NCBI GenBank assembly: GCA_902763155.1
Contig: CACWQS010000003.1
Span: forward strand, 30,192 to 94,191
DNA: 64,000 nucleotides
Direction: 5' to 3'
Source of the DNA: an uncultured Pseudomonadota bacterium
GTDB taxonomy: Bacteria > Pseudomonadota > Alphaproteobacteria > RF32 > CAG-239
Position numbers and translations under genes: made by a program. Below, in pieces: positions 51,648-60,074 of this stretch (the stretch's first letter is position 1; each line of letters starts with the position of its first letter). The notes below the pieces were generated by a model, which was not told where the DNA came from, searched no databases, and saw nothing but the letters and a program-made list of their open reading frames with translations.

Positions 51648-51919
51648 TGCAAATTATCCAAACCAAACGTTTTGAGCGTGTGTATAAAAAATTACATAAA
51701 AATCAGTTGAGCGACGTTAATCGAGCCATTAAAGAAATTATCGAAAATCCGCAAATCGGCGAGCAAAAGAAAGGCGACTTGGCTGAAATTATGGTCTATA
51801 AATTCAAAATGCTTAATCAGCTTACTTTACTAGCATATAGTTACGATGATGAAAAAATAATTTTGACATTTATTGCTCTCGGTACCCACGAAAATTTTTA
51901 TAGGGATATAAAAAGATAG
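51647..51919 (+). CDS. RelE/ParE-superfamily toxin
   Basis: A 90-residue RelE/ParE-fold toxin: FERVYKKLHKNQLSDVNRAI, then IGEQKKGDLAEIMVYKF and the C-terminal LTFIALGTHENFYRDIK. Members either cut mRNA on the ribosome or inhibit gyrase; the sequence alone does not decide. It closely resembles the mRNA-interferase-like group (HigB/RelE-like) in its G-x-H-E-N-F-Y end. It forms a complete toxin-antitoxin module with the gene before it. Confidence 0.88.
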   Translation: MQIIQTKRFERVYKKLHKNQLSDVNRAIKEIIENPQIGEQKKGDLAEIMVYKFKMLNQLTLLAYSYDDEKIILTFIALGTHENFYRDIKR

Positions 51920-52009
51920 TCAAGGATGACTTTATATATTCAATAAATTTAATTGTATTTTTACCTCTGATGCTGTATAATGTAGCAAAACAATGAACGG
52001 AGGCGCCAA

Positions 52010-53077
52010 ATGTCCAGAGCAGAAGATATTTTCCAAAAGCTGATATATTTCGGCGAAGATGCGCTTGATGAATTTATCCGTAATCGGCAAACAGAAGAGT
52101 TGTTTATGGATTTTAAGCGTGCCGATTCAACCGGTAAGCACGGTTGGGCGCTGTGTAATGATGACAGGCGCAATCTGGCAAAGTGTATCTCCGGTTTCGG
52201 CAATTCCGAAGGTGGAGTGATTGTTTGGGGTGTGGAATGTTCGCGCGATACCGATGTCGGTGATGTGGCGCAGGCCAAAATCAAGGTGGAAAATGTGCAT
52301 CGTTTTATGAGTTGGGTAGAAAATGCCATTTCCGGCTGCACCATTCCTAGCCACAACAAAGTGCGTAACCATATTATCAGTTGCGATAAAGACGGCAACG
52401 GCTATTTGGCGACCTATATTCCGCGTTCGGAAGTAGCGCCGCTGATGACAACCATCGGTAACCATATTTTTATCCGCTCCGGTTCCAATAATGTGCCGGC
52501 GCCGTATGCCGTTATAGCCGGTATGTTCGGGCGGCGGCCGCAGCCGAATGTGGCGTTACACTTAGATAAGCGAACCTTGGAACTGCAAGAAGAAGCAGAT
52601 GAAGATATTTTGTATCCTAAGACGATAGATACGCCACCGCAACGTTATGTGCGCATATCGTTTGATATTGTGTGCGAAAACAATAGTAATGTAATTGCTC
52701 GAGAGTTATATCTGACTTGCACTACCGAAAGTGCCGGCGGAGAATATAATCGCGTGCGTTTTACCGACTATAATCAGATGTTCGGAATGCAAAATATCGA
52801 AAATCACTTGAATCTGATTACCAAGCCGGATTTGCGTTTGCCGCCGCGCGGAATGTTGAAATTTACGCGTTTGGAGATTATGCTTTCCGAATTTGTGGAA
52901 GATGATTTACTGATTAACGGGGTTATCGGTGCTGATGGTGCTATGCCGAAGGCGTTCCGTATCGAGGCCGGTAAAAATGCTCTGCGCTCGTTTGTGGCTA
53001 AAGTTTTGCGCGCTGATGATAATATGGATTTGTTGGTTAATGAGTTTTTCATTGATTTTGTGAAAGAAGTAGAATGA
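52010..53077 (+). CDS. AlbA_2/Schlafen-like DNA-binding domain protein
   Basis: A 355-residue protein. The N-terminal part contains [10 protein letters not shown] and [20 protein letters not shown], the hallmark of the AlbA_2 (Schlafen-like, divergent AAA) domain, which may bind nucleic acid. The C-terminal 180 residues are beta-rich with no known motif. There is no winged-helix end of the usual transcription-factor version. GGAGG precedes the ATG. It overlaps rnhA by four bases and is probably co-transcribed with it, which suggests a nucleic-acid-related task. Related proteins occur in phage-defence loci. Confidence 0.82.
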   Translation: MSRAEDIFQKLIYFGEDALDEFIRNRQTEELFMDFKRADSTGKHGWALCNDDRRNLAKCISGFGNSEGGVIVWGVECSRDTDVGDVAQAKIKVENVHRFMSWVENAISGCTIPSHNKVRNHIISCDKDGNGYLATYIPRSEVAPLMTTIGNHIFIRSGSNNVPAPYAVIAGMFGRRPQPNVALHLDKRTLELQEEADEDILYPKTIDTPPQRYVRISFDIVCENNSNVIARELYLTCTTESAGGEYNRVRFTDYNQMFGMQNIENHLNLITKPDLRLPPRGMLKFTRLEIMLSEFVEDDLLINGVIGADGAMPKAFRIEAGKNALRSFVAKVLRADDNMDLLVNEFFIDFVKEVE

Positions 53078-53523
53078 CGGCAAGAGTTGAAATATTTACT
53101 GACGGTGCCTGCTCAGGTAATCCCGGAGTAGGGGGCTGGGGCGCGATTTTGCGCTATAAGGATATAGAAAAAGAACTGAGCGGAGGAGAGAAAGAAACCA
53201 CCAATAATCGTATGGAACTGATGGCGGTAATCGAGGCATTGAGCGCTTTGAAGAAACAATGCAATATTTCGCTTTATACCGACAGTAAATATGTGATGTG
53301 CGGAATTACCGAATGGATGCCGAAATGGAAAGAGAACGGTTGGCGCACCGCCAATAAAAGCAAAGGTGTAAAAAATATTGATTTATGGCAGCGCCTAGAT
53401 GAGCTGACCGAGCAACATGAAATTCGCTGGATATGGGTAAAAGGACATGCCGGACATGCCGAAAACGAGCGTTGCGATGCTTTGGCGCGCGAGCAAGTAG
53501 CGAAAATAAAAGAAGTAATGTAA
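53074..53523 (+). CDS. rnhA: Ribonuclease HI
   Basis: A 149-residue RNase HI that removes RNA from RNA-DNA hybrids. Catalytic residues are visible: Asp10 in [12 protein letters not shown], Glu48 in [13 protein letters not shown], Asp70 in LYTDSKYV, and the later Asp in [11 protein letters not shown]. The handle region [20 protein letters not shown] is complete. It overlaps the preceding gene by four bases (ATGA). A terminator shared with the convergent gene follows. Confidence 0.97.
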   Translation: MTARVEIFTDGACSGNPGVGGWGAILRYKDIEKELSGGEKETTNNRMELMAVIEALSALKKQCNISLYTDSKYVMCGITEWMPKWKENGWRTANKSKGVKNIDLWQRLDELTEQHEIRWIWVKGHAGHAENERCDALAREQVAKIKEVM

Positions 53524-53537
53524 AAGCGAAAAAAATG

Positions 53538-53567
53538 AAGCCGCGGAACAGTGAAGTTCGGCGGCTT
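53538..53567. terminator. Bidirectional terminator after rnhA
   Basis: AAGCCGC with inner GGAAC pairs with GTTC and GGCGGCTT. T-rich DNA follows on the plus strand, and Ts follow on the minus strand as well (complement of AAAAAAAT). Confidence 0.8.
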
Positions 53568-53591
53568 TAAGTTTAAATTTAAGCTGGAAAG

Positions 53592-54185
53592 TTAGGACCA
53601 AGCGGAGTGTGCACGGCCTCTTTCGTAGATTTGTTTAGCGGCGTCAAAACGCTCATCACTTCCTAAGATGTGTAATATCTTGGGCATTAAACTGTAATGA
53701 TTACCGAAACGGTATAGCAGATTATTGAAGTTTGTGAAATAAATTCCACCGTGTTTGCTGTACATAACACTAATCAGTAGGCGCTGGAACACTTCATCTT
53801 CTTCGATTTTCAAACCCAAATCTTCAATGTTTTTCCAGAAGGCATCTTCAAGATATCCATAGTGATTGATATAAGCCAAACATTCTGCATTGTGACATAT
53901 TTGAGCGGTATTACGCCTGAACCAGTGGTCCATCTTGTTTATGGCACGTTGCTTGGGATCTAAGGTATCAACCAGTGCTAATTTTTTGCGCAGTGGTGTC
54001 AGATTATCAGTGTAATAGTAGTGTTGAACCATCATAGCATCAAGATCTTCCGGCGAAAATTTCGGAACACGAGAGGGATGAAAAGCCGGTTGCAGCTTTT
54101 CGTTGTCATGAATGGCAAACCAAAACCCGCCGATGATGAAAATCATCATAACGCAGGCAACTGCGGAAAATAAGTAACTCTCCAT
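53592..54185 (-). CDS. Hypothetical membrane-anchored protein
   Basis: A 197-residue protein with one N-terminal membrane helix (residues about 5-25, MESYLFSAVACVMMIFIIGG) and a soluble part of about 170 residues, mostly helical. It contains HWFRRNTAQICHNAECLAYI and HGGIYFTNFNNLLYRFGNHY. I do not recognise a family. The soluble part is probably periplasmic or cytoplasmic facing depending on topology. It converges on rnhA and is transcribed alone. Confidence 0.7.
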   Translation of the reverse strand: MESYLFSAVACVMMIFIIGGFWFAIHDNEKLQPAFHPSRVPKFSPEDLDAMMVQHYYYTDNLTPLRKKLALVDTLDPKQRAINKMDHWFRRNTAQICHNAECLAYINHYGYLEDAFWKNIEDLGLKIEEDEVFQRLLISVMYSKHGGIYFTNFNNLLYRFGNHYSLMPKILHILGSDERFDAAKQIYERGRAHSAWS

Positions 54186-54465
54186 AATGTTTTATTTTAG
54201 GTGAATAATAGTCATAATAAGTGTTGTTGGAGCGGAGTGTAGCAAAATTAGTAGATTTGTCAAGGAGTAATTTGGTACACATCTGTGAAAAGAAGGATAT
54301 AATTATCCGTCTTGTATATATTGATAGCACAAGGTGTAGAGATGAGTAATTTAATAAAATATACACAAAATGTAAGTGCAAAAAATAATTATATGGTGGA
54401 TTTTAATAAAAAAAGCGTTACATTATAAAAGGTTTCTCACTTTAATAAAAAAGGAATAATAAAAA

Positions 54466-54681
54466 ATGAATAAAGTGCAAAGTGAATTTTTTGATGATTT
54501 AATTAACGAAAAAATTTCGGTGACAGTTTTTTTGATTAACGGAGTTAAACTGCAGGGTATTATTACCAAACAGGACGAGGGGAGTTTGTTGTTACGCCGT
54601 GACGGACATACGCAACTGGTATATAAGCATGCAGTTTCTACCGTGATGCCGAGTGTAGCCGTGGATGTTGCGGAAGAATAA
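54466..54681 (+). CDS. hfq: RNA chaperone Hfq
   Basis: A 71-residue Hfq. The Sm1 motif is visible in VTVFLINGVKLQGIITKQDE and the Sm2 region in LVYKHAVSTVMPS, with the K-H signature. It forms a hexamer that pairs small RNAs with mRNAs. The C-terminal tail is minimal. It is followed three bases later by hflX, the conserved arrangement. The 280 bases upstream contain no other gene; they are AT-rich. Confidence 0.96.
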   Translation: MNKVQSEFFDDLINEKISVTVFLINGVKLQGIITKQDEGSLLLRRDGHTQLVYKHAVSTVMPSVAVDVAEE

Positions 54682-54684
54682 CAT

Positions 54685-56028
54685 TTGATAGAAATAGAAC
54701 AAAATAAAAAAACTAAAACTTGTGTTTTGAGCCCGATTTTGGTTGGTGAAACTCAAGAATTAACCGAAGAAGGCCGTCTTGCTGAAGCTAAAGGACTGGC
54801 TTTAGCGGTTAATTTGGATATTGTTTATGCAGAAATAATTCATATTAAAGCAATTAAACCGGCAACTTATTTCAGTCGCGGGGTAATAGAGCGGTTACAA
54901 CCGATATTTGCCGAAAATGAAGTTGAACTTTTAATTGTAGATACTAAAATATCGCCAATTCAGCAACGTAATTTGGAAAAAGCCCTAAAGGTTAAGGTAA
55001 TTGATCGAACGGCACTGATTTTGGAAATTTTCGGCGAGCGGGCGCAGACCAAAGAGGGTGCTTTGCAAGTGGAATTGGCGCATTTGACCTATCAGCGCTC
55101 ACGTTTGGTGCGCAGTTGGACGCACTTGGAACGTCAACGCGGTGGTGCCGGATTTCTCGGTGGTCCGGGGGAAACGCAGATTGAATTGGATAGGCGTATT
55201 ATTGACGATAAAATCGTGCGGATTAAAAAAGACTTGGAAAAAGTAAAGCAAACTCGCAGTATTCAACGAGGAGCAAGGCGTAAGGTGCCATATCCGGTAG
55301 TGGCGTTGGTGGGATATACAAATGCCGGTAAATCAACACTTTTTAATCGTCTGACGCAAAGTAATGTGATGGCGGCAGATATGTTGTTTGCTACGCTTGA
55401 TCCGACTATGCGTAAGGTGCTGTTACCAAATGGAATGGAGGTTATTTTTTCTGATACGGTGGGATTTATTTCAGATTTACCGCATGAGTTGATAATGGCT
55501 TTTCGTGCTACTTTGGAAGAGGTATTGGAAGCAGATATTATCCTTCATGTGCGCGATGTTTCTAATCCTGATCATACCACGCAACGGCGTGATGTTTTAG
55601 ATGTTTTGGAAAGTTTGGGGTTAAAAGAGATAAAATATGCCGATAATTATTTTGAGGTTTTCAACAAAGCAGATTTATTATCTGTTGAAGAGCTTTTGCA
55701 TTGGCAAGAAAAAACGGAGCGCCATGAAAGGCAAATTTTGATTTCTGCTCAAACCGGAGAAAGATGTGATGAACTTTTGCGAGCCATTGAAAATCAATTA
55801 AGTGCGGCGAATGATATATATACCGTTACTTTACCGGTTACGGAAGGAAAAATTGCTGCATGGTTATATGATAACGGCAGTGTTAAAAATCTTGAAAACA
55901 GAGAAGACGTGAATATTTATACCGTTAGTATGAGTGCGGACAAAGTTGCTCGTCTGCAACATTTGGGGCAACAAAATGGTATAGATATAAGGAAAACATC
56001 ATGCGAAAAGCAAAATTCGGGACAATAA
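54685..56028 (+). CDS. hflX: Ribosome-associated GTPase HflX
   Basis: A 447-residue GTPase that splits or rescues ribosomes. Family motifs include LGGPGETQIELDRR, the G1 loop ALVGYTNAGKSTLFN, G3 in FSDTVGFISDLPHELI, and FNKADLL. Translation likely begins with TTG at 54685, supported by GGAAG upstream and the position right after the hfq stop; no ATG near the N-terminus fits the family start. The end overlaps a lipoprotein gene by 28 bases. Confidence 0.94.
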   Translation: MIEIEQNKKTKTCVLSPILVGETQELTEEGRLAEAKGLALAVNLDIVYAEIIHIKAIKPATYFSRGVIERLQPIFAENEVELLIVDTKISPIQQRNLEKALKVKVIDRTALILEIFGERAQTKEGALQVELAHLTYQRSRLVRSWTHLERQRGGAGFLGGPGETQIELDRRIIDDKIVRIKKDLEKVKQTRSIQRGARRKVPYPVVALVGYTNAGKSTLFNRLTQSNVMAADMLFATLDPTMRKVLLPNGMEVIFSDTVGFISDLPHELIMAFRATLEEVLEADIILHVRDVSNPDHTTQRRDVLDVLESLGLKEIKYADNYFEVFNKADLLSVEELLHWQEKTERHERQILISAQTGERCDELLRAIENQLSAANDIYTVTLPVTEGKIAAWLYDNGSVKNLENREDVNIYTVSMSADKVARLQHLGQQNGIDIRKTSCEKQNSGQ

Positions 56029-56378
56029 TAGTGGCTTTTTTAGAGTTGTGTGCTTGTATGTCGCCTTCAGTAGCGTATGAACAAAAATTGCAGACGTGGA
56101 TAGGTAAAAGTGCCGAGCAATTGTATGATTCGTGGGGAACACCGGCACAAACAACTCCGATTGATAATAATACCATTATGGTAACATATAATCAGGTAAC
56201 AAATTCACCGATAGACGGAGATTTTGAACCTTATGCCGATGAACTTAATTATGAAGCATTGTCTACGCCGAGTTACGGGATAATGGCCTCATCACCGCTT
56301 TATTATTGTTCGACATCTTTTGTATTAAAAAATGATGTGGTAACGGATTTTAATTTTAGCGGTGATGATTGTCTTTAA
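56001..56378 (+). CDS. Lipoprotein of unknown function
   Basis: A 125-residue protein with an N-terminal lipoprotein signal, FGTIIVAFLELCACMS, with Cys17 or Cys19 as lipidation site. The mature part contains TWIGKSAEQLYDSWGTPAQT, a segment typical of small outer-membrane lipoproteins of the SmpA-like or DUF-type fold, and paired cysteines near the C-terminus. AAGGA is weak. The gene overlaps the end of hflX by 28 bases, so it may be the third gene of the hfq-hflX operon. Confidence 0.75.
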   Translation: MRKAKFGTIIVAFLELCACMSPSVAYEQKLQTWIGKSAEQLYDSWGTPAQTTPIDNNTIMVTYNQVTNSPIDGDFEPYADELNYEALSTPSYGIMASSPLYYCSTSFVLKNDVVTDFNFSGDDCL

Positions 56379-56439
56379 TTCTTGACTAAGCTGCAATTTA
56401 TGATATGATTTAGGCAGATGTAAGAAAAAGGAGTATGTT

Positions 56440-56505
56440 ATGTTTTGGTACGTTGTGGGATTTGTTGTTTTTGCGATTTTGTTTTTTATTTGGCAACACG
56501 TATAA
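56440..56505 (+). CDS. Possible 21-residue membrane peptide
   Basis: AAAGGAG lies six bases before an ATG that opens MFWYVVGFVVFAILFFIWQH, followed by Val and a stop. Nearly all residues are hydrophobic. Strong ribosome-binding site plus a complete membrane helix suggest a real small membrane protein, like CydX or KdpF types, although no such partner is nearby. Confidence 0.5.
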   Translation: MFWYVVGFVVFAILFFIWQHV

Positions 56506-56535
56506 TTGGTATTGACAAGTAAAATATGCAAGACA

Positions 56536-56604
56536 ATGCCGTAAAACGGCATAGTGTTGTAATTGTTGTTTGTGTTCTCTTAGCTATGTTAAGAGAATTT
56601 TTTT
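56536..56604 (+). terminator. Two hairpins, the second an intrinsic terminator
   Basis: ATGCCGT and ACGGCAT form a tight stem at 56536-56552. TTCTCTTA and TAAGAGAA at 56575-56597 are followed by seven Ts and form the terminator. Confidence 0.8.
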
Positions 56605-56702
56605 CTTTTTAAATATTAAATTGTGCAAAAGTTGTTGCGGCTCTATACAAAATCTATAAAGTTTTATATGTTTAATTGTGAACGTAACATAAGGAGAAAA
56701 CT

Positions 56703-56987
56703 ATGAAAAAAATTTTTATATGTATAGGATTAGCTTTAGCTTTATCGGCTTGTAGTACACAAAGATTTGATTTAGATGGACATCATGCAACAATTCCAAC
56801 TTACGAAGGGACTAGCCATTTTGTTTTTTGGGGAATAGGACAGGAAAAAGATTATAATCCACGTGAGATTTGTTCCAATAGAGGTGTAAGTGCAATTGAT
56901 ACGCATCACTCATTTTTAGATGGCCTGTTGGGTGGTATTACATGGGGAATATATGCACCAGAAAGCTATGCGATTTATTGTAAATAG
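56703..56987 (+). CDS. Bor/Iss-family lipoprotein
   Basis: A 94-residue lipoprotein resembling phage lambda Bor and plasmid Iss. The signal IGLALALSACS ends at the lipidated Cys16. The family features are FVFWGIGQEKDYNPREIC, and the C-terminal FLDGLLGGITWGIYAPESYA. In E. coli these surface lipoproteins increase serum resistance. Here the gene is in the core region, followed after nine bases by a DUF3015 gene with an identical translation start sequence. AAGGAG precedes the ATG. Confidence 0.88.
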   Translation: MKKIFICIGLALALSACSTQRFDLDGHHATIPTYEGTSHFVFWGIGQEKDYNPREICSNRGVSAIDTHHSFLDGLLGGITWGIYAPESYAIYCK

Positions 56988-56996
56988 GAGAAAACT

Positions 56997-57452
56997 ATGA
57001 AAAAAATTTTAGGTGCTGTGGTATTAACAGCAGTTATGAATTTAGCAACATCGGCTCATGCCGTAGATTCAACCGGCGGTTGCGGTTTGGGGTCTATGGC
57101 TTGGCGCGGTCAATCGGGTATTATCCCGCAAGTTTTGGCTATGACCACTAATGAAATGGCTTCGCATACGATAGGTGTTACTATCGGAACATCGGGATGT
57201 GATCCGAACGGACGTATTACCGGCGGTACCGGTCGTATGATGTTGGCATTCTTGGAAGACAATATGGAACAATTTGCCATGGATGCGGCGGCAGGTAAGG
57301 GTGAAACGATTGAAACCTTGGCCGGCATGATGAATGTAGACAGCGAAACATTGGGTAAAGATTTACAAAATAACTTTGCTTACATCTTTGATAATGACAA
57401 TGTTGAAGTTGCCGATGTAACGTTGAAAGTGATGGAAATCGCTCACGTATAA
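56997..57452 (+). CDS. DUF3015-family exported protein
   Basis: A 151-residue exported protein with a signal peptide (cleavage near SAHA-V). The mature part begins with GGCGLGSMAW and continues SCDPNG-type residues (TSGCDPNGRITG), as in DUF3015. Function unknown; probably a periplasmic or surface protein. It shares its operon with the Bor-like gene and is followed by a terminator. The sequence around its start codon is identical to that of the Bor-like gene over more than 20 bases. Confidence 0.85.
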   Translation: MKKILGAVVLTAVMNLATSAHAVDSTGGCGLGSMAWRGQSGIIPQVLAMTTNEMASHTIGVTIGTSGCDPNGRITGGTGRMMLAFLEDNMEQFAMDAAAGKGETIETLAGMMNVDSETLGKDLQNNFAYIFDNDNVEVADVTLKVMEIAHV

Positions 57453-57460
57453 GGGAAAAT

Positions 57461-57493
57461 AAGCGGTGGCGTAAGCTGCCGCTTTCTTTTTTT
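57461..57493 (+). terminator. Terminator abutting the next start codon
   Basis: AAGCGGTGGC pairs with GCTGCCGCTT (two G-T pairs) around GTAA, and a run of seven Ts ends at the base before the ATG of the next gene. Confidence 0.85.
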
Positions 57494-59311
57494 ATGAAAC
57501 GTTTATTTTTTCTAACATTTATTTTTTTATTTAATAGTTTATCACTACAAGCTAAAGTGATAGATTATTCTGCTTACGCGATATCTCCGGAGTGGATTAA
57601 GCTGTTACATTACCAAAAAGATGGTGATGATTATGTCGGTTTGGTAGATAATGATGATTTTTACGTAAGTGAAGATGGGAGGTATAATCCCAAAGCTGAA
57701 TTGGAAGCGGAGATTAGTTTTTTTTCAGATGCCGAAAATGATCTTAAGTGTTCGTTTCCGGCACGGTTTGAGTGGCTGAAAGCGCAAAATTTGGTTACAG
57801 GAAATTTAGATAATTGCAGCGAATATCAAAATGTTATGAAAGATATTCAGCCAAATGGTGTTACCCTTTTGTTTACCGATTCGTATATGCGTAATCCGGC
57901 ATCGTTGTTTGGACATACGTTGATACGTATAGATACGGCGCGTAAAGGTACGCAAATGTTGGCTCACGGGGTTAATTTCGGGGCCGATTCCGGCGCTGAT
58001 GACGGAGTTGTTTTCGCTTTTAAGGGATTGTTCGGCGGTTATATGGGGGTTTATAGTGTAAGTCCATATTGGGATGTTATAAATGCATATAATAATATCG
58101 AAAACAGAGATATTTGGGAATATCATCTTAATTTAACAGATGAAGAACAAAAGAAGTTTGTAAATCATCTATACGAGTTGCGTAATGCACAAATCCAGTA
58201 TTTCTTTTTGAATAAAAATTGTTCATATATGATTTTGGAGATTTTGGAAGCGGTTAAGCCGGAATTGGAATTGACCGAAGGCTTTGATTGGTGGGCAATT
58301 CCGCTTGATACACTGAAAAGAGTGAAAGATGTTCCCTGTTTGATTGATGATATAAATTACCGTCCGGCGCGTTATACTAAATTGCAGGCACAGATAGATG
58401 AAATGAGTGATGCTCAGTTTAGCGCTTTTAAGCAAGGAATAAAAGAGCATCAGTATGAAATGGAAGGTTTAACGGAAGAAGAAAAAGTTTTACCTTTAGA
58501 AACTATGTATCAGTACTATCAATACGAATATACTGCGGGTGAGATGGAACTTAAAGAATATCGCAAGAATAGCTTTGCGGTGCTGAGACGGCGTAGTAAA
58601 TTGGCTTCTTTACCTGAGCAAAAATTGAAAGGAGAAGAACCTTCTAACGCACATGATTCGCGACAAATAGCTTTTAGCGGCGGAGAAAATCGGCATCTTT
58701 CTTATATGGAAATTGCTTTACGTCCGGCCTATACGGCGCTGACCGATAATAATTTCGGCCTGATTAAGGGAGCAGGATTGAAAGTTTTAGAAAGTAAGTG
58801 GCGTTATTATATGCAGCGTCATCGTTTAGTGCTGCAACAGTTTACTATACTTGATATTGTGGCTTTAACTCCGACCGACAGTGTGTTTTCGCCTTGGTCA
58901 TACAGTTCCGGACTGGAACTCAAACGAACTTATAATTCGCGAACTTTGGACGAAGGAACTGTTGCCGATGCGCATTTTGGAATGGGAAAAACGCTCGGAC
59001 TAGCAGATTGGTTATGGCTTTATGGTATTTTAAGTGTGGGCGGAGAATATGGTGGTTTTCTGCCGCGTAATCAATTCGTTGCTTTAGAGCCGGAAATAGG
59101 TATTTTCAGCAATTTTGAACGTTGGCGTTGGCAAGTAAGCGCGCAAAAAAATATTGCAACGCAAGATTTTGGTAATCGTCTGCTGTATAAGGCCGAAGCG
59201 GTATTTGATATATCGAAAAATCTGGCAGTTGTCGGAAAATATGAAAATGAAAGGCCGGAGCATGGATATAATCGGCAAGAATTTTCATTCGGTTTCCGCT
59301 ATAATTTTTAG
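57494..59311 (+). CDS. DUF4105 (Lnb N-terminal-like) outer-membrane protein
   Basis: A 605-residue exported protein with a signal peptide ending near LSLQA. Residues about 30-290 form the DUF4105/Lnb N-terminal domain, with the characteristic RNPASLFGHTLIRID and NKNCSYMILEILE motifs (Cys and His as in related cysteine-peptidase-like folds). The C-terminal 250 residues look like a beta-barrel and end in a phenylalanine after FGFRYN. No Shine-Dalgarno sequence is present, because the terminator of the previous gene occupies that place. It may cut or anchor envelope components. Confidence 0.87.
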   Translation: MKRLFFLTFIFLFNSLSLQAKVIDYSAYAISPEWIKLLHYQKDGDDYVGLVDNDDFYVSEDGRYNPKAELEAEISFFSDAENDLKCSFPARFEWLKAQNLVTGNLDNCSEYQNVMKDIQPNGVTLLFTDSYMRNPASLFGHTLIRIDTARKGTQMLAHGVNFGADSGADDGVVFAFKGLFGGYMGVYSVSPYWDVINAYNNIENRDIWEYHLNLTDEEQKKFVNHLYELRNAQIQYFFLNKNCSYMILEILEAVKPELELTEGFDWWAIPLDTLKRVKDVPCLIDDINYRPARYTKLQAQIDEMSDAQFSAFKQGIKEHQYEMEGLTEEEKVLPLETMYQYYQYEYTAGEMELKEYRKNSFAVLRRRSKLASLPEQKLKGEEPSNAHDSRQIAFSGGENRHLSYMEIALRPAYTALTDNNFGLIKGAGLKVLESKWRYYMQRHRLVLQQFTILDIVALTPTDSVFSPWSYSSGLELKRTYNSRTLDEGTVADAHFGMGKTLGLADWLWLYGILSVGGEYGGFLPRNQFVALEPEIGIFSNFERWRWQVSAQKNIATQDFGNRLLYKAEAVFDISKNLAVVGKYENERPEHGYNRQEFSFGFRYNF

Positions 59312-59357
59312 CATTTTTTAAGTTTTTTTATCCTAAATTACAATAAAGGAGAGAATA

Positions 59358-60074
59358 ATGACGCAAATTTCACAAGGTTTTATTTTGGCTGCCGGTCGGG
59401 GAAAACGTATGCAACATCTGACCAATGATAAGCCGAAACCATTGGTAAAAGTAGCCGGAAAGTGTCTGATAGATTATAATGTGGAACATTTGATTAAGGC
59501 AGGAATTAAAGATTGTGTGGTTAACCTTTGTTACAAGGGCGAAATGATTAAGGAGCATTTGCTTAAAACTTACCCGCAGATGAATTTTATTTTTTCGGTT
59601 GAAGAGGAGGCACTTGAGACCGGCGGCGGCATTCAAAATGCTCTGCCATTAATGCGTAATGAGCCGTTTTTTGTGATAAACAGCGATGCTTTGTGGACGG
59701 ATACCGATGAACATTTGTTAAAGGCTATGGCTGAGGCTTGGAATGAGCAAGAGCATGATATGTTGCTGATGTTACAGCCGATAGAATCGGCTTTCGGGTG
59801 CCATGCCAACGGTGATTATTTGCTCAATGCCGATAATATGCCGGTGCGGCGGCGCGATGCCGAGACAATGGCTCCGTATTTGTATGGCGGGGTAATGATA
59901 TGCCATCCGCGCATATTTACCGCAGAAGCGGGCGGTTGCTATTCTTTGGTGCGTATTTTTGACAGGCTTGAGAAAGAGCATCGTTTAGGTGCTTATATTC
60001 ATAAAGGGCAGTGGTTTCATGTGGGAGATCCTCATGCCACGGAAATTGCTGAAAAGCATTTTGCTGAAAATTAG
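59358..60074 (+). CDS. Nucleotidyltransferase, MurU-like
   Basis: A 238-residue sugar-phosphate nucleotidyltransferase with ILAAGRGKRMQHL, then NDKPKPLVKVAGK and FVINSDALWTD. It matches MurU, which adds UMP to N-acetylmuramate-1-phosphate in peptidoglycan recycling; related sugar activities are possible. The conserved partner AmgK kinase is not beside it here. AAGGAG lies well placed before the ATG. It overlaps the convergent HD gene by four bases. Confidence 0.85.
   Translation: MTQISQGFILAAGRGKRMQHLTNDKPKPLVKVAGKCLIDYNVEHLIKAGIKDCVVNLCYKGEMIKEHLLKTYPQMNFIFSVEEEALETGGGIQNALPLMRNEPFFVINSDALWTDTDEHLLKAMAEAWNEQEHDMLLMLQPIESAFGCHANGDYLLNADNMPVRRRDAETMAPYLYGGVMICHPRIFTAEAGGCYSLVRIFDRLEKEHRLGAYIHKGQWFHVGDPHATEIAEKHFAEN

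Noticed and set aside
51961..52398. 145-residue open frame opposite the AlbA_2 gene
   Set aside because: The plus-strand gene has a strong GGAGG site and the AlbA_2 signature; the antisense frame has neither.
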